Positions 7,471 through 17,371 of a stretch of DNA of 64,000 bases are shown here, in pieces (positions within the stretch are counted from its first letter, which is position 1; every line of letters begins with the position of its first letter). A program made the translations under genes and the position numbers. Source of the DNA: UBA6054 sp963975575 (GTDB taxonomy: Bacteria > Planctomycetota > Phycisphaerae > Phycisphaerales > UBA1924); NCBI GenBank assembly GCA_963975575.1, contig CAXBHL010000005.1:144869-208868 (forward strand), given 5' to 3'. The notes under the pieces are model-generated. The model was not told the DNA's origin and did not search any database. It saw only the letters and a list, made by a program, of their open reading frames with translations.

Positions 7471-9303
7471 GTGTGCGGCATTGTCGGTGTCTTCGGCCTT
7501 GGTGCGCCCGTCGGGATCGACGACCGGGCCCTTGTCCGCATGCGCGACACCCTCACCCACCGGGGCCCGGACGATGCGGGCATCTGGCGATGCCCGTGGG
7601 CGGCCTTGGGCCACCGCAGACTCTCGGTCATCGCGCCCGGCCCCGAGGGACACCAGCCCATGGTCACGGACGACGGCCGTTGCGCGCTGGTGTACAACGG
7701 CGAGTTGTACAACGACGCCGAACTGCGGTCCGAACTGACCGGCCTGGGCGTTCGGTTCCGCAGCGAGTGCGATACAGAGACCGTGCTGCACGCCCTGGCC
7801 ACCTGGGGCGAGCGCGGAGTGGCCCGGCTGCGCGGCATGTTCGCGATCGGGTTCGTCGATACGCGGGACCAGCGGGTGATCCTCGCCCGGGATCCGCTGG
7901 GCGTCAAGCCCCTTTACACAGCCCGGGTCGGGGATGGCGGCGGGGTCCGTGTCGTGTTCGCGAGCGAGCCCGGCGCGGTGCTCGCGCACCCCGGGATGTC
8001 CGCACGGCCGGACTGGGTGACGGTCTCGGCGTACCTGACCACGATCCGCCCGACCCTGGGATCTCGCACGATGTTCGAGGGGGTGCAGACGCTGATGCCC
8101 GGAGAGACGCGGGTCTACGACGCGCTGCATCCGGATCGGGTTCGGGTGATCGACGCGTGGGACCGGCCGGAGGACCCACCCGGGGAACCGTCGCAGACGC
8201 GGGAGCAAGTTTCGAGTTCGGTGATCGCGCACTTGCGGACCGACGTCCCGATGTGCGCCCTGCTCTCCGGCGGGCTGGACAGCTCGGCGATCGCCGCGAT
8301 CACGGCGGCGCGCCTGGGCGGGGGCCTGAACACCTACTGCGCCGGGGCGGCCACCGGCGGCTTCGACGACGATTTCGCCCACGCGGCCGAGATGGCCCGG
8401 CGACTGGACACCGAGCATCGCGCGGTCGTGCTCGACGAGCCCGGCTTTCTGGATCGCTGGGGTGCGCTGATCGACCGGACCGGCGTGCCCGTCTCGACGC
8501 CCAACGAAACGGCGATCTGGGCGGTCGCCGAAGCGCTGCGGGCGGACGGGCACGTCGTCGCGCTCTCGGGCGAGGGAGCCGACGAGCTGTTCGGGGGCTA
8601 CGCGCCGCCGCTGATGCAGGCCGCCGAGCACGTCCGATCGCTCGGGGGCGGACCGGACCTGGACGGCGGGCTGTTCCATCTGCGGTCCAACGCGTGGGTG
8701 ACGCCCGAGGCCAAGCCCGCGGTGCTGCGGGACCGGGCCTGGAACGACGCGGGGCGCGACGAAGAACTCACCGCCGTGTACCGGGACAGCTTCGACCGGC
8801 TGGCCGCCCGGGCCCCCGCGGACTCGCCGCTGCAGGCGCACCTCCGGTTCCACCGGCGCATGAACCTGCCGAATCTGCTGCGTCGGCTGGACAGCGCGAC
8901 CATGCTCGCGTCGGTCGAGGGACGGACGCCGTTCGCCGACGCACGCGTGGCGCGGTTCGCCGAGTCGCTGCCCGTGTCGGCCAAGTTCGTCCCGGGCGAG
9001 CCGGCCCGCACGAAGATCGCGCTGCGCGAGGCGTTCCGCGGCGTGCTGCCCGCCGAGGTGGTCGACCGGCCCAAGGCGAGCTTCCCGCTCCCGTTTCAGG
9101 GCTGGATCGGCGGGCGGGCGGGCGTGCTGCGAAACTCGGCCTTCGCGCGAACGGCGTTCACGGACGAGGCCGTCGAGATGGTCGCCTCGGCGCCCGATCG
9201 CCTGTGGACGCTCGCGTGGCCGATGATCAACATCGCGATGTGGGGTGAACGCTGGTGGGGGACCGGCGTGCCGTCCGCCGAGGATGCCGCCGCCGCGGTG
9301 TGA
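7471..9303 (+). CDS. asnB: Asparagine synthase (glutamine-hydrolysing)
   Basis: The 610-residue protein uses glutamine and ATP to amidate aspartate; cytosolic. The GTG start puts Cys2 (MCGIVGVFG) at the processed N terminus, as a class II glutamine amidotransferase requires, so no earlier start is possible. HRGPDD (about 31-36) and YNGELYN (about 75-81) are glutaminase motifs. LLSGGLDSSAIAAI (about 263-276) is the ATP-pyrophosphatase loop, and SGEGADELFGGY follows about 100 residues later. The size fits the AsnB family. Members with this organisation sometimes serve amidation of cell-surface sugars or peptides, so asparagine as sole product is likely but not proven. It stands alone, with a palindrome directly upstream. 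Confidence 0.92.
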   Translation: MCGIVGVFGLGAPVGIDDRALVRMRDTLTHRGPDDAGIWRCPWAALGHRRLSVIAPGPEGHQPMVTDDGRCALVYNGELYNDAELRSELTGLGVRFRSECDTETVLHALATWGERGVARLRGMFAIGFVDTRDQRVILARDPLGVKPLYTARVGDGGGVRVVFASEPGAVLAHPGMSARPDWVTVSAYLTTIRPTLGSRTMFEGVQTLMPGETRVYDALHPDRVRVIDAWDRPEDPPGEPSQTREQVSSSVIAHLRTDVPMCALLSGGLDSSAIAAITAARLGGGLNTYCAGAATGGFDDDFAHAAEMARRLDTEHRAVVLDEPGFLDRWGALIDRTGVPVSTPNETAIWAVAEALRADGHVVALSGEGADELFGGYAPPLMQAAEHVRSLGGGPDLDGGLFHLRSNAWVTPEAKPAVLRDRAWNDAGRDEELTAVYRDSFDRLAARAPADSPLQAHLRFHRRMNLPNLLRRLDSATMLASVEGRTPFADARVARFAESLPVSAKFVPGEPARTKIALREAFRGVLPAEVVDRPKASFPLPFQGWIGGRAGVLRNSAFARTAFTDEAVEMVASAPDRLWTLAWPMINIAMWGERWWGTGVPSAEDAAAAV

Positions 9304-9312
9304 GCCAGCATG

Positions 9313-10419
9313 TCAGGCTTTGCGGGCCGTTTCTGGCGGCATGGTGAACGCCGCGGGCACCTGCTGGCTGGCGCAATGGATCGCCCCCAGGCCCCAGATC
9401 AGCTCCGTGCAGTCGATGCCAACAACCTCGTGGCCGGGCAGACGCTCGCCGAGGATCGCCAGTGCGCGGCGGTCGTTGCGGCGGTCGCGGAAGGTTGGCA
9501 CCAGCAACGCCCCGTTGACGAAAAGGAAGTTCAGGTAGGTCGCGGGGAGTCGCTGGCCGTCGCGCTCGATGCGCTTCGGCATCGGCAGCACGCAGAGATC
9601 GAACGCGGCGCCGTCCTGGTCCTTGAGCGACCGGCAGCGCCGGATGTTCTCTGCCAGGATCGCGTGGTTCGGATCGGAGGCGTCGGGCTCTTCGGCCACG
9701 GCGATGGTTGTGGGGTCGATGAACCGGGCCAGGTCGTCCACGTGCCCGTCGGTGTCGTCGCCCTCGATGCCCTCGCCGAGCCAGAGGATGTTGGTCTGGC
9801 CGTAGAAGTCCCGGAGGTACCGCTCGATTTGTTTTTTCGGGACCCCGGGGTTGCGGTTGGGGTTGAGCAGGCAGGACTCGGTGGTCAGCAGCGATCCGAG
9901 CCCGTTCACGTCGATCGCGCCGCCCTCCATCACGATCCCCGGCAGGAACAACGGGAGCCCGGCCCGTTCGGCGATCCGGGTGGGCACGGCGTCGTCGTCG
10001 TCGTACGGGGGATACTTGCCGCCCCAGGCGTTGAAGCCCCAGTCGACGACCGCCACCCGCTCGGCCCCCTCTTCCTCGCGGACGACGAACGCCGGCCCGT
10101 GATCGCGGCACCAGCTCTCGTTGGTCTTGATGTGATGAAACCGGACCTTGCGGAGGTTGACCCCGTGCTCTTTCAGCTGCGAACGGACGATGCGTTCGTA
10201 GTTCGAGTTGGGCACGTTGACGTGCACGAGTTGGCGGGGCGTGATGGCGTTGAAAATGGACGCGAAGTTCGCAGGGATCTTGTGGTAGGAGTCGGGGAAC
10301 GAGATGCCCTCGGGCCGGGGCCACGAGAACCACGTCCCCGACTGGGGTTCCCACTCCGCCGGGAAGCGGTAGCCCATCTCGGCGGGCGTCTTGTCCTTGA
10401 CGACGCGAAACTCGGCCAT
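9313..10419 (-). CDS. aguA: Agmatine deiminase
   Basis: The 368-residue product converts agmatine to N-carbamoylputrescine and ammonia (peptidyl-arginine deiminase-like fold). Visible are WSWPRP-type N-terminal motif FSWPRPEG, TNESWCRDHGP (substrate Asp/His), EGGAIDVNG, DDTDGHVDDLARF with the catalytic His, and the C-terminal GLGAIHCASQQVP with the nucleophilic Cys. It follows aguB by 14 bases on the same strand, so the pair makes putrescine in two steps from agmatine. Its 3' end converges on asnB with nine bases between stops. The identification rests on the complete set of deiminase motifs. Confidence 0.93.
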   Translation of the reverse strand: MAEFRVVKDKTPAEMGYRFPAEWEPQSGTWFSWPRPEGISFPDSYHKIPANFASIFNAITPRQLVHVNVPNSNYERIVRSQLKEHGVNLRKVRFHHIKTNESWCRDHGPAFVVREEEGAERVAVVDWGFNAWGGKYPPYDDDDAVPTRIAERAGLPLFLPGIVMEGGAIDVNGLGSLLTTESCLLNPNRNPGVPKKQIERYLRDFYGQTNILWLGEGIEGDDTDGHVDDLARFIDPTTIAVAEEPDASDPNHAILAENIRRCRSLKDQDGAAFDLCVLPMPKRIERDGQRLPATYLNFLFVNGALLVPTFRDRRNDRRALAILGERLPGHEVVGIDCTELIWGLGAIHCASQQVPAAFTMPPETARKA

Positions 10420-10433
10420 GCGGCGTGCCCCGA

Positions 10434-11357
<924 letters not shown>

Positions 11358-11383
11358 GGTGCGGTCCTCCTGGGGTGCGGGGG

Positions 11384-13192
11384 TCACACGCCCGCGGGAG
11401 CGGGCGGCTTGGCGGTGCTCTTGACGCAAAGCTCTGCGAGTTGCTCGTCGTCGACCACGTTGGGCGCCTCGCACATCAGGTCGGCCCCGGTCATGGTCTT
11501 CGGGAAGGCGATCACCTCGCGGATGTTCTCCGTCCCGGCCATGTGCATCACCAGGCGGTCGAGGCCGAACGCGATGCCTCCGTGCGGCGGGGCGCCGTAG
11601 GACAACGCGTCGAGCAGGAACGAGAACTTGACGCGGGCCTGCTCCTCGCTGAGGCCCAGCAGCGCGAAGACCTTCTTCTGGATGTCCTGGCGGTGGATAC
11701 GGATCGAACCGCCGCCGATCTCCGACCCGTTGCAGATCATGTCGTACCCGTCCGACACGATCGACTCGACGGCGTCCACGTCCGACGGGTCGACCGCAAG
11801 GAATCGCTCGGTCTCCGCCGCGGTGGGGGCGGTGAAGGGGTGGTGCAGCGAGTAGTACCGCCCGGTCTGGGCGTCGTGCTCGAACATCGGGAAGTCGTAG
11901 ACCCACAGGAAGTTCCACGCGCCGGCGGGGATCATGTCCAGGTCCTTGGCGATCTTCTGGCGGAGTTCGCCGAGCGCCTTGGCGCACACCGAGTAGGTGT
12001 CGGCCCCGAAGATCACGACGTCGCCGTTGACGAGCCCGAGCCGGGCGATGAGTTCGTCGGCGATCGGGCCGAGGAACTTGGCCACGCCGCCCTCGAAGGC
12101 CCCGTTGGCGAGCTTGGTGAACGGCACACCGCCCGCGCCGAACTGCTGGGCGAAGGTGGCGTATCCGTCGAGCACCTTGCGGGTGAGTTTGTCGGCCGCG
12201 CCGGGCACGCGGATCGCCTTGACCACGCCGCGGGGCTTCTGGACGGCGCCCGTGAACACGCCGAACTCGGTCTTCGCGGCCAGGTCGGAGATGTCGTGCA
12301 GACGCAGGTCGTACCGGGTGTCGGGCCGGTCGATGCCGTAGGAGTCCATCGCCTCGCGATAGGACATCCGCGGCATCGCGCCCAGCTCAACCCCGAGCAC
12401 TTCCTTCCACAGTGTGCGGGCGAAGCCCTCCATGACCTCCATGACGGTGTCGCGGTCCACGAAGGCCATCTCGAGGTCAATCTGGGTGAACTCGGCCTGC
12501 CGGTCGAACCGGGGGTCCTCGTCGCGGAAGCACTTGACGATCTGGAGGTACCGGTCGGACCCGGCGATCATCAGGATCTGCTTGAACAGCTGCGGGCTCT
12601 GGGGGAGGGCGTACCACATCCCCTCCTGCAGGCGGGAGGGCACGAGGAAGTCCCGGGCGCCCTCGGGCGTCGAGCGGCACAGCATCGGGGTCTCGATCTC
12701 AAGAAATCCGTGGCTGTCGAAATAGTCGCGGGTGACCTTGGTGACCCGGTGCCGGGTGCGCAGCACGTCCTGCATCTTCGGGCGGCGCAGGTCGAGGTAG
12801 CGGTACTTCAGCCGCGTCTCCTCGCTGGGAAGGTTGCTTTCGTCCGACGGCAGGAAGGGCAGCTTGGCGGTCTTGGACAGCACCTCGAGCCCGGTCACGA
12901 CCACCTCGACATCGCCGGTGACCATCTTCGGGTTGGGTTTCTCGCGCACGCGGATGGTGCCGGTCACGGCCACGCAGTCCTCGTTGCGGAGCCGCCCGCC
13001 GGCCTCGGCCACCGCGTCGGGGGTCGTGCCGTGCTCGAACACCGCCTGGGTCAGGCCCGCCCGGTCGCGGATATCCACAAAAACCAACCCCTGGCCGTGG
13101 CCGCGGTACCCGTTGACCCACCCGTTGAGGGTGACCGTCTGGCCGGCGTGTCCGGCGGTGAGTTGGCCGCAGGTATGGGTTCGTTTGAGCAT
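11384..13192 (-). CDS. aspS: Aspartyl-tRNA synthetase
   Basis: The 602-residue class II synthetase charges tRNA-Asp. The N-terminal OB-fold anticodon domain runs to about residue 105 (VTLNGWVNGYRGHGQGLVFVDIRDRAG). Motif 1 is in FLEIETPML, then QSPQLFKQILM, motif 2 in CFRDEDPRFDRQAEFTQIDLEM, the bacterial GAD insertion in about 290-420, and motif 3 in GIAFGLDRLVMHM. The length is normal for bacterial AspRS. Whether it is discriminating (Asp only) or also charges tRNA-Asn cannot be decided from this window. It is the first gene of a likely aspS-aguB-aguA unit. The cognate tRNA-Asp lies elsewhere in the window, at 38284. Confidence 0.97.
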   Translation of the reverse strand: MLKRTHTCGQLTAGHAGQTVTLNGWVNGYRGHGQGLVFVDIRDRAGLTQAVFEHGTTPDAVAEAGGRLRNEDCVAVTGTIRVREKPNPKMVTGDVEVVVTGLEVLSKTAKLPFLPSDESNLPSEETRLKYRYLDLRRPKMQDVLRTRHRVTKVTRDYFDSHGFLEIETPMLCRSTPEGARDFLVPSRLQEGMWYALPQSPQLFKQILMIAGSDRYLQIVKCFRDEDPRFDRQAEFTQIDLEMAFVDRDTVMEVMEGFARTLWKEVLGVELGAMPRMSYREAMDSYGIDRPDTRYDLRLHDISDLAAKTEFGVFTGAVQKPRGVVKAIRVPGAADKLTRKVLDGYATFAQQFGAGGVPFTKLANGAFEGGVAKFLGPIADELIARLGLVNGDVVIFGADTYSVCAKALGELRQKIAKDLDMIPAGAWNFLWVYDFPMFEHDAQTGRYYSLHHPFTAPTAAETERFLAVDPSDVDAVESIVSDGYDMICNGSEIGGGSIRIHRQDIQKKVFALLGLSEEQARVKFSFLLDALSYGAPPHGGIAFGLDRLVMHMAGTENIREVIAFPKTMTGADLMCEAPNVVDDEQLAELCVKSTAKPPAPAGV

Positions 13193-13222
13193 CGCGTGGC
13201 TGCCTTCCTGACCGAATGAACG

Positions 13223-13246
13223 CCACCCGGGCGCGTGCCCGGGTGG
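13223..13246 (-). terminator. Stem-loop between the globin-like gene and aspS
   Basis: Perfect ten-pair inverted repeat CCACCCGGGC-GCGT-GCCCGGGTGG, 50 bases after the stop of the globin-like gene and upstream of aspS. There is no T-run on the minus strand, so it may be a factor-assisted terminator or a leader hairpin of aspS. Confidence 0.4.
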
Positions 13247-13295
13247 TGCTGTGATTGGGCCATGATGGTAGGCAGAAGCCGCGGGATTTCGTGGC

Positions 13296-13727
13296 TCAGG
13301 CGGCCCGCGTCCGGGCGGACCCGGCCCCCTCGGCCATGATGGTGCCCATCGCGTCCAGGGCGGCCGACCAGTCCGACTCGAGCCGGTCGGTCCACGCGTA
13401 GTCCGCGACGTCGCCCATGGCGGCCAGCCACACCTCGCGGATCAGCGGGTACCGGTCCGGCGCGACGCCCCGGGCGGCAAAGCCCGCCCCGAGCGACCGC
13501 AGCGGTTCGGCGATCGATCCGAAGTCGGGCATGGACTTCCCCAGCCGCCCGACGACGGCGGCAAAGCCCTCGCCGTGTTCATCGAGCATCTCGGCGATCG
13601 CAACGTCCGCGTCCGGTGCGGCGGCTGCGAGCCGGTCGGTGAACCCGGCCACCACGGCGTCCAGCCGCGGCTCGAAGAGGGCGAACGAGGCGGAGAGACG
13701 GTCCGAGCGGTCCTGCGTGATTGCCAT
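13296..13727 (-). CDS. Globin-like protein lacking the proximal histidine
   Basis: The 143-residue protein MAITQDRSDRLSASFALFEPR has the helix pattern of single-domain bacterial globins. LRSLGAGFAARGVAPDRYPLI aligns with the Vitreoscilla haemoglobin segment around helix F. The proximal haem-ligand position F8 is Phe83 here instead of His. The only histidine in the protein is His51, near the distal E7 region. Haem binding is therefore doubtful, and the protein may be a haem-free globin-fold sensor or use another ligand. GGAGG seven bases before the ATG fixes the start; the frame is open upstream without a better start. Neighbours (aspS unit, SDR) give no hint of function. Confidence 0.65.
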   Translation of the reverse strand: MAITQDRSDRLSASFALFEPRLDAVVAGFTDRLAAAAPDADVAIAEMLDEHGEGFAAVVGRLGKSMPDFGSIAEPLRSLGAGFAARGVAPDRYPLIREVWLAAMGDVADYAWTDRLESDWSAALDAMGTIMAEGAGSARTRAA

Positions 13728-13809
13728 GTCAAACCTCCGTGTCTGATAACTGGTCCTGACCGGATATCGGGACACAGGGCGAGCGTCTGAAGCCCGGGGC
13801 GGGAATCGA

Positions 13810-14499
13810 TCACCAGGGCATCGGGGTGCCGTCGTAGCGGAGCAGCCTGCCCGCGGCCTCCGTCTCCACCCGATCAAGGGTGTCGAGGATGGCCGACGCG
13901 GACTGGTCGGTGGTCAGATGGGCGTTGGGACCGCCCATGTCCGTCTGCACCCAGCCGGGGTGGATCGACACGCACAGCACGCCCTTGGCCTTGAGTTCGT
14001 TGGCGATCAGCAGGTTGGCCATGTTCAGCGCGGCCTTGGAACTGTGGTAGGCCAGATTGCCCTGGTTGCCGCCCTCGGCCACCAGTTGCAGGCTGCCCAT
14101 CTGGCTGGAGATCTGGGCCACGAGCTTGCGGCCCGAGGCTTCGACGTTGGGCAGCAACGCCCGGGTGACCAGCAGCGGCCCGACCGAGTTGGTCCGCAGG
14201 CAGGCCATGTACGCCTCCGGATCGAAGGTCTCGAGCTTCTTGCTGTGCTCGGGAGAGACGCCCGCGTTGTTGATAAGGATGTCGATTGGGGTGCCGGCGA
14301 GGGACTCGGCGAGCGCCTTGCACGACGCGTCCGAGTCGGCGTCGAGCCGCTCGACCCGCACGCCGGAGATCTTCTTGAGCGCGTCGGCCTTGCCGGGGTC
14401 GCGGGCGGTGCCGATGACGGTGTGGCCGCGTCGGGCGGCGTGCTGGGCCAACGCGAGTCCGATGCCGCGGTTCGCGCCGGTGATGAGGATGGTGGTCAT
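13810..14499 (-). CDS. Short-chain dehydrogenase/reductase
   Basis: The 229-residue SDR has the NAD(P)-binding loop TGANRGIGLAL at the N terminus, LINNAGVS (about 85-92), the catalytic Ser in SSQMGSLQ and YHSSK (Tyr-x-x-x-Lys) about 20 residues later, and PGWVQTDMGG. All catalytic residues are present. The carbonyl-reductase/sniffer-like subgroup is suggested by the TDMGG motif. The substrate is unknown. It lies 66 bases downstream of the thiolase gene on the same strand, which could mean co-transcription, but no shared pathway is evident. Confidence 0.88.
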   Translation of the reverse strand: MTTILITGANRGIGLALAQHAARRGHTVIGTARDPGKADALKKISGVRVERLDADSDASCKALAESLAGTPIDILINNAGVSPEHSKKLETFDPEAYMACLRTNSVGPLLVTRALLPNVEASGRKLVAQISSQMGSLQLVAEGGNQGNLAYHSSKAALNMANLLIANELKAKGVLCVSIHPGWVQTDMGGPNAHLTTDQSASAILDTLDRVETEAAGRLLRYDGTPMPW

Positions 14500-14564
14500 G
14501 AAACGAGCGTAGCCCCGGCGTCGAGCGGCCGGGGCTCCGGGTGTTGACCAGATTCAATCACGGA

Positions 14565-15761
14565 TTACAGCATCTCGACGGCCATCGCCACCGAGTTGCC
14601 GCCGCCCAGGCACAGGGCGACCACACCCTTCTTGCCGCCGGTCCGCTTGAGCTGGTGGATCAGCGTGACGAGCACGCGGGTGCCGGAGGCGCCGATCGGG
14701 TGACCCAGCGCCACGCCGCCGCCGCAGATGTTGAGCCTGTCCTCGGTGATCTTCAGTTCCTTGATGTTGCACAGGACCTGCGCGGCGAAGGCCTCGTTGA
14801 TCTCGAACAGGTCCACGTCCTTGGAGGCCCATCCGGCCTTCTCGAGCACGCCGGACACGCCCGTGATGGGGGCCGCGAAAATGTCCTTGGGGTCCACGCC
14901 GGAGGTGTGGTAGGCCACGATCCTGGCGAGCGGCTTGACGCCGAGTTCCTTGGCCTTGGACTCGCTCATGACGATGGTCGCCGCGCCGCCGTCGGAGATC
15001 TGCGAGGCGTTGCCCGCGGTGACGGACCCTTCCTTGTCGAATGCCGGGCGCAGCTTGGCGAGGGTGTCGGCGTTGGAGCCGGCCCGCACGCCCTCGTCGG
15101 CCGACACGCCGCCGTCCGGGCCGGGGTTCTTGCGGTTGCCGACCTGCTCGCCCGTCAGGGCGACGATCTCGCTGTTGAACCAGCCTTCCTTCTGGGCCTT
15201 CTCGGCCCGCTGGTGGCTCTGGGCGCTGAAGCGGTCCTGGTCTTCGCGGGTGATGCCGTACTTGCGGGCGATGTGGTCCGCCCCGTTGCCCATCGCCCAG
15301 CACTCGAAGGCGCACCGGAGGCCGTCGTAGGCCATGTGGTCTTCCATCTGGGCCGGGCCGTACTTGACGCCCGCGCGGATATTGGCGAAGTGGGGGGCCG
15401 CGGTCATGTTCTCCATGCCGCCGGCGATGACGCAGTGGTTGTCGCCGGCCTTGATGGACTGGGCGGCCATCATGACCGCCTCGAGCCCCGAGCCGCAGAC
15501 CTTGTTGATCGTTTTGGCCGACAGGGTCGAGGGCAGCCCGGCCTTGAGCCCGGCCTGGCGGGCCGGGTTCTGGCCCAGCCCGGCCTGCAGCACGCAGCCC
15601 ATCACGCACTCGTCCACGTGGTCCTTCGCGGCCGGCACATCCGCCAGCACCGCCTGGATCGCGTAGGCACCGAGCTGGGGCGACGGGACCGAGGAAAGGC
15701 CCCCGAAAAACTTGCCGACGGGGGTGCGGCGGGCGGCGACGATGACGGGCTGGTTGGACAT
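14565..15761 (-). CDS. Acetyl-CoA C-acyltransferase (thiolase)
   Basis: The 398-residue thiolase either joins two acetyl-CoA to acetoacetyl-CoA or cleaves 3-ketoacyl-CoA. The active-site Cys is in NKVCGSGLEAVMM (about Cys91), followed by GGMENMTAAPH, then the C-terminal NEAFAAQVL and GGGVALGHPIGASGTR with the catalytic His, and CLGGGNSVAM with the second Cys position occupied in LCLGGG. Length and motifs fit the biosynthetic acetyl-CoA acetyltransferase type. The start MSNQPVIVAARRTP has GGGAG eight bases upstream; the frame reads further upstream without a ribosome-binding site. It is divergent from the EamA gene. Confidence 0.92.
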   Translation of the reverse strand: MSNQPVIVAARRTPVGKFFGGLSSVPSPQLGAYAIQAVLADVPAAKDHVDECVMGCVLQAGLGQNPARQAGLKAGLPSTLSAKTINKVCGSGLEAVMMAAQSIKAGDNHCVIAGGMENMTAAPHFANIRAGVKYGPAQMEDHMAYDGLRCAFECWAMGNGADHIARKYGITREDQDRFSAQSHQRAEKAQKEGWFNSEIVALTGEQVGNRKNPGPDGGVSADEGVRAGSNADTLAKLRPAFDKEGSVTAGNASQISDGGAATIVMSESKAKELGVKPLARIVAYHTSGVDPKDIFAAPITGVSGVLEKAGWASKDVDLFEINEAFAAQVLCNIKELKITEDRLNICGGGVALGHPIGASGTRVLVTLIHQLKRTGGKKGVVALCLGGGNSVAMAVEML

Positions 15762-15876
15762 TCGGGCAGCTCCCTCAAGCTGATTGGGATCGATCGGAAG
15801 GCGACTTTCGACCGGGCGGGGGCCCGGGACCGATGGTAGGCGAGGGTCGGGATCGCCCGACGCGCGGAGGTGGACC

Positions 15877-16389
15877 ATGGGCGTGCTGTTCGCGGTGCTG
15901 GCGGGTCTGTGCTGGGGAGTCGGCGAGGTGTGCGCCCGGTCGGTGTTGCACGGGGGCAAGGTCGGGCCGTTCATGGCGGTGGCGATCCGTTCGTCGATCG
16001 CGCTGCCGCTGATCTGGATGGCCTTCGCGGCCGCCCATCGGATCGCTCCGGCCGGAGCGGGAAAGAGCCTGGGCCAACTGGACGCACGCGAGTGGGCCTT
16101 GTTGATCCTCGGGTCGGGCGTGGTCGCGGGCGCGGCGGCGATGATCTGCTTCTACGTCTCGATCAGTCTCGGCGAGGTCTCGCGGATGAAACCGATCGCG
16201 TTCACGGTCGCGCCCGTGACGGCGGTCCTGTTGGGCGCGCTGTTCCTGGGCGAGGCGCTGACGCCCCGCAAGATGATCGCCGTCGCGCTGGTCGTCGCGG
16301 GCGTGCTGCTGCTGGCAACGCCCCCGCGCCAGAACACGCGATCCGCGGGAACGGCGCACGAAAAACCCCGGCTCGGGCCGGGGTCGTAG
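15877..16389 (+). CDS. Single-domain EamA/DMT membrane protein
   Basis: The 170-residue product has about five hydrophobic segments: MGVLFAVLAGLCWGVGEVCA, SSIALPLIWMAFAAAH, WALLILGSGVVAGAAAMICF, PIAFTVAPVTAVLLGALFLGE and MIAVALVVAGVLLLA. GLCWG and the end GEALTPRKMIAVALVVAGVLLL match one EamA repeat, half of a normal ten-helix drug/metabolite transporter. It must therefore dimerise or represent the half-size form. GGAGG at 15866-15870 marks the start. The last bases overlap the hairpin that serves as terminator of the gene on the opposite strand. Substrate unknown. Confidence 0.75.
   Translation: MGVLFAVLAGLCWGVGEVCARSVLHGGKVGPFMAVAIRSSIALPLIWMAFAAAHRIAPAGAGKSLGQLDAREWALLILGSGVVAGAAAMICFYVSISLGEVSRMKPIAFTVAPVTAVLLGALFLGEALTPRKMIAVALVVAGVLLLATPPRQNTRSAGTAHEKPRLGPGS
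16361..16383 (-). terminator. Rho-independent terminator of the 16412-17146 gene
   Basis: On the minus strand a seven-pair stem CCCCGGC/GCCGGGG with a four-base loop is followed by TTTTT. It sits inside the 3' end of the EamA gene on the other strand. Confidence 0.65.
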
Positions 16390-16411
16390 GGAACGGTCAG
16401 GACCGGGCCGA

Positions 16412-17146
16412 TCAGCGGCGGATGCGCCGGGCCACGCCCCGGAAGCCGGCAAGCGCGGCCAGGGTGCCGAGCCCCGCCCAGGCGGCGGGCGGCAGCGGGA
16501 CCACCGAGGCGATGTTCGAACCGAGGTAACCGCTCTGGCCCTCCGAGCCGTAGTTCTGATACCGCTGGATGAACCGGATCTCGTCCGCGGCCAGGGCCCG
16601 CATCAGGTTGGAGAGAGAAAACGAGCCGTCGTGCGAGAAGGTGAGCGAAACGAGTTCACCGGTCGCCTGACCGTTCGCCAGACCACCGGGGCCGACGCGG
16701 GTCATGCCGAAGAAGGTACCGGACCAGTTGCCCATGACGTCGGCCATGCCCGACCCGCCGTTGGGAAGCGGGCCACCGATGGGCGTGTAGCCGGAGGTTC
16801 CTGCGACGCCGCCGGCCGATCCCGCGGGGCGGGTGCCCGAGTTTGCGTTCCCGTCGCGACCGTTCTGAGCGAACGGCGCGAAGAGCACGCCCGTGCCGTT
16901 GTCGATCGCGCCGGAACCGAGCCCCGAGACCGCCGAGCCGGCCTCGATGTAGAACGCGGTCATCGCGCCCGATCCGGTCTCGTTGCGGAAGGTGATCGTG
17001 AACGTGGACGCATCGGCGGACAGGTCCGCAAAGGTGCGCACGCCCGACAGCGATCCGCCGCTCGGGGCGAACTGGACGGTGCCGGCGGCCGCAAGGCCGG
17101 CGGACATCGGAATGGTCAAAGCCATCAGGCGCAGCATGGGGGTCAC
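16412..17146 (-). CDS. Exported protein with VPLP-type (PEP-CTERM-like) sorting signal, paralogue 1
   Basis: The 244-residue product has a signal peptide (MTPMLRLMALTIPMSAGLAAAG). A beta-rich domain follows with DASTFTITFRNET, MTAFYIEAG and LVSLTFSHDGSFSLSNL, then ADEIRFIQRYQNYGS. The C terminus VVPLPPAAWAGLGTLAALAGF...RRIRR is a VPLP sorting motif, a hydrophobic helix and an arginine cluster, as recognised by exosortase-type enzymes. The body is clearly related to the next two genes downstream (shared SFTI, FYxET, FSHDGSFSL and EIxFxxxxQ blocks). The role is unknown, probably surface or matrix protein. A terminator follows it directly. Confidence 0.82.
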   Translation of the reverse strand: MTPMLRLMALTIPMSAGLAAAGTVQFAPSGGSLSGVRTFADLSADASTFTITFRNETGSGAMTAFYIEAGSAVSGLGSGAIDNGTGVLFAPFAQNGRDGNANSGTRPAGSAGGVAGTSGYTPIGGPLPNGGSGMADVMGNWSGTFFGMTRVGPGGLANGQATGELVSLTFSHDGSFSLSNLMRALAADEIRFIQRYQNYGSEGQSGYLGSNIASVVPLPPAAWAGLGTLAALAGFRGVARRIRR

Positions 17147-17309
17147 TCCTCGTCGATCCCTTCGGACTCAATTGAAGCGTGGATCCCACGACTTTGCAAC
17201 GGCATAAACAAATAAATCGTCATCATCCGACCAACCCGATCCCGCTATCGGGCCGTGTTCGGTCTGGGTTTGCGCGTCGGATGACATAAAGAACAAGGCT
17301 GCGCCCTCC

Positions 17310-17342
17310 GCCATGAAAACACCCCACCGAGGAGGTGGGGTG
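17310..17342 (-). terminator. Terminator of the 17372-17995 gene
   Basis: Perfect nine-pair stem CACCCCACC-GAGGA-GGTGGGGTG (17320-17342); on the minus strand it is followed by GTTTTC. It starts about 30 bases after the stop codon. Confidence 0.65.
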
Positions 17343-17371
17343 GAGCTTCGAACAACGTGTGGTTCCGGCGA

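Noticed and set aside
11375..13219. A 614-codon plus-strand frame opposite aspS
   Set aside because: Antisense shadow of aspS without any recognisable domain.
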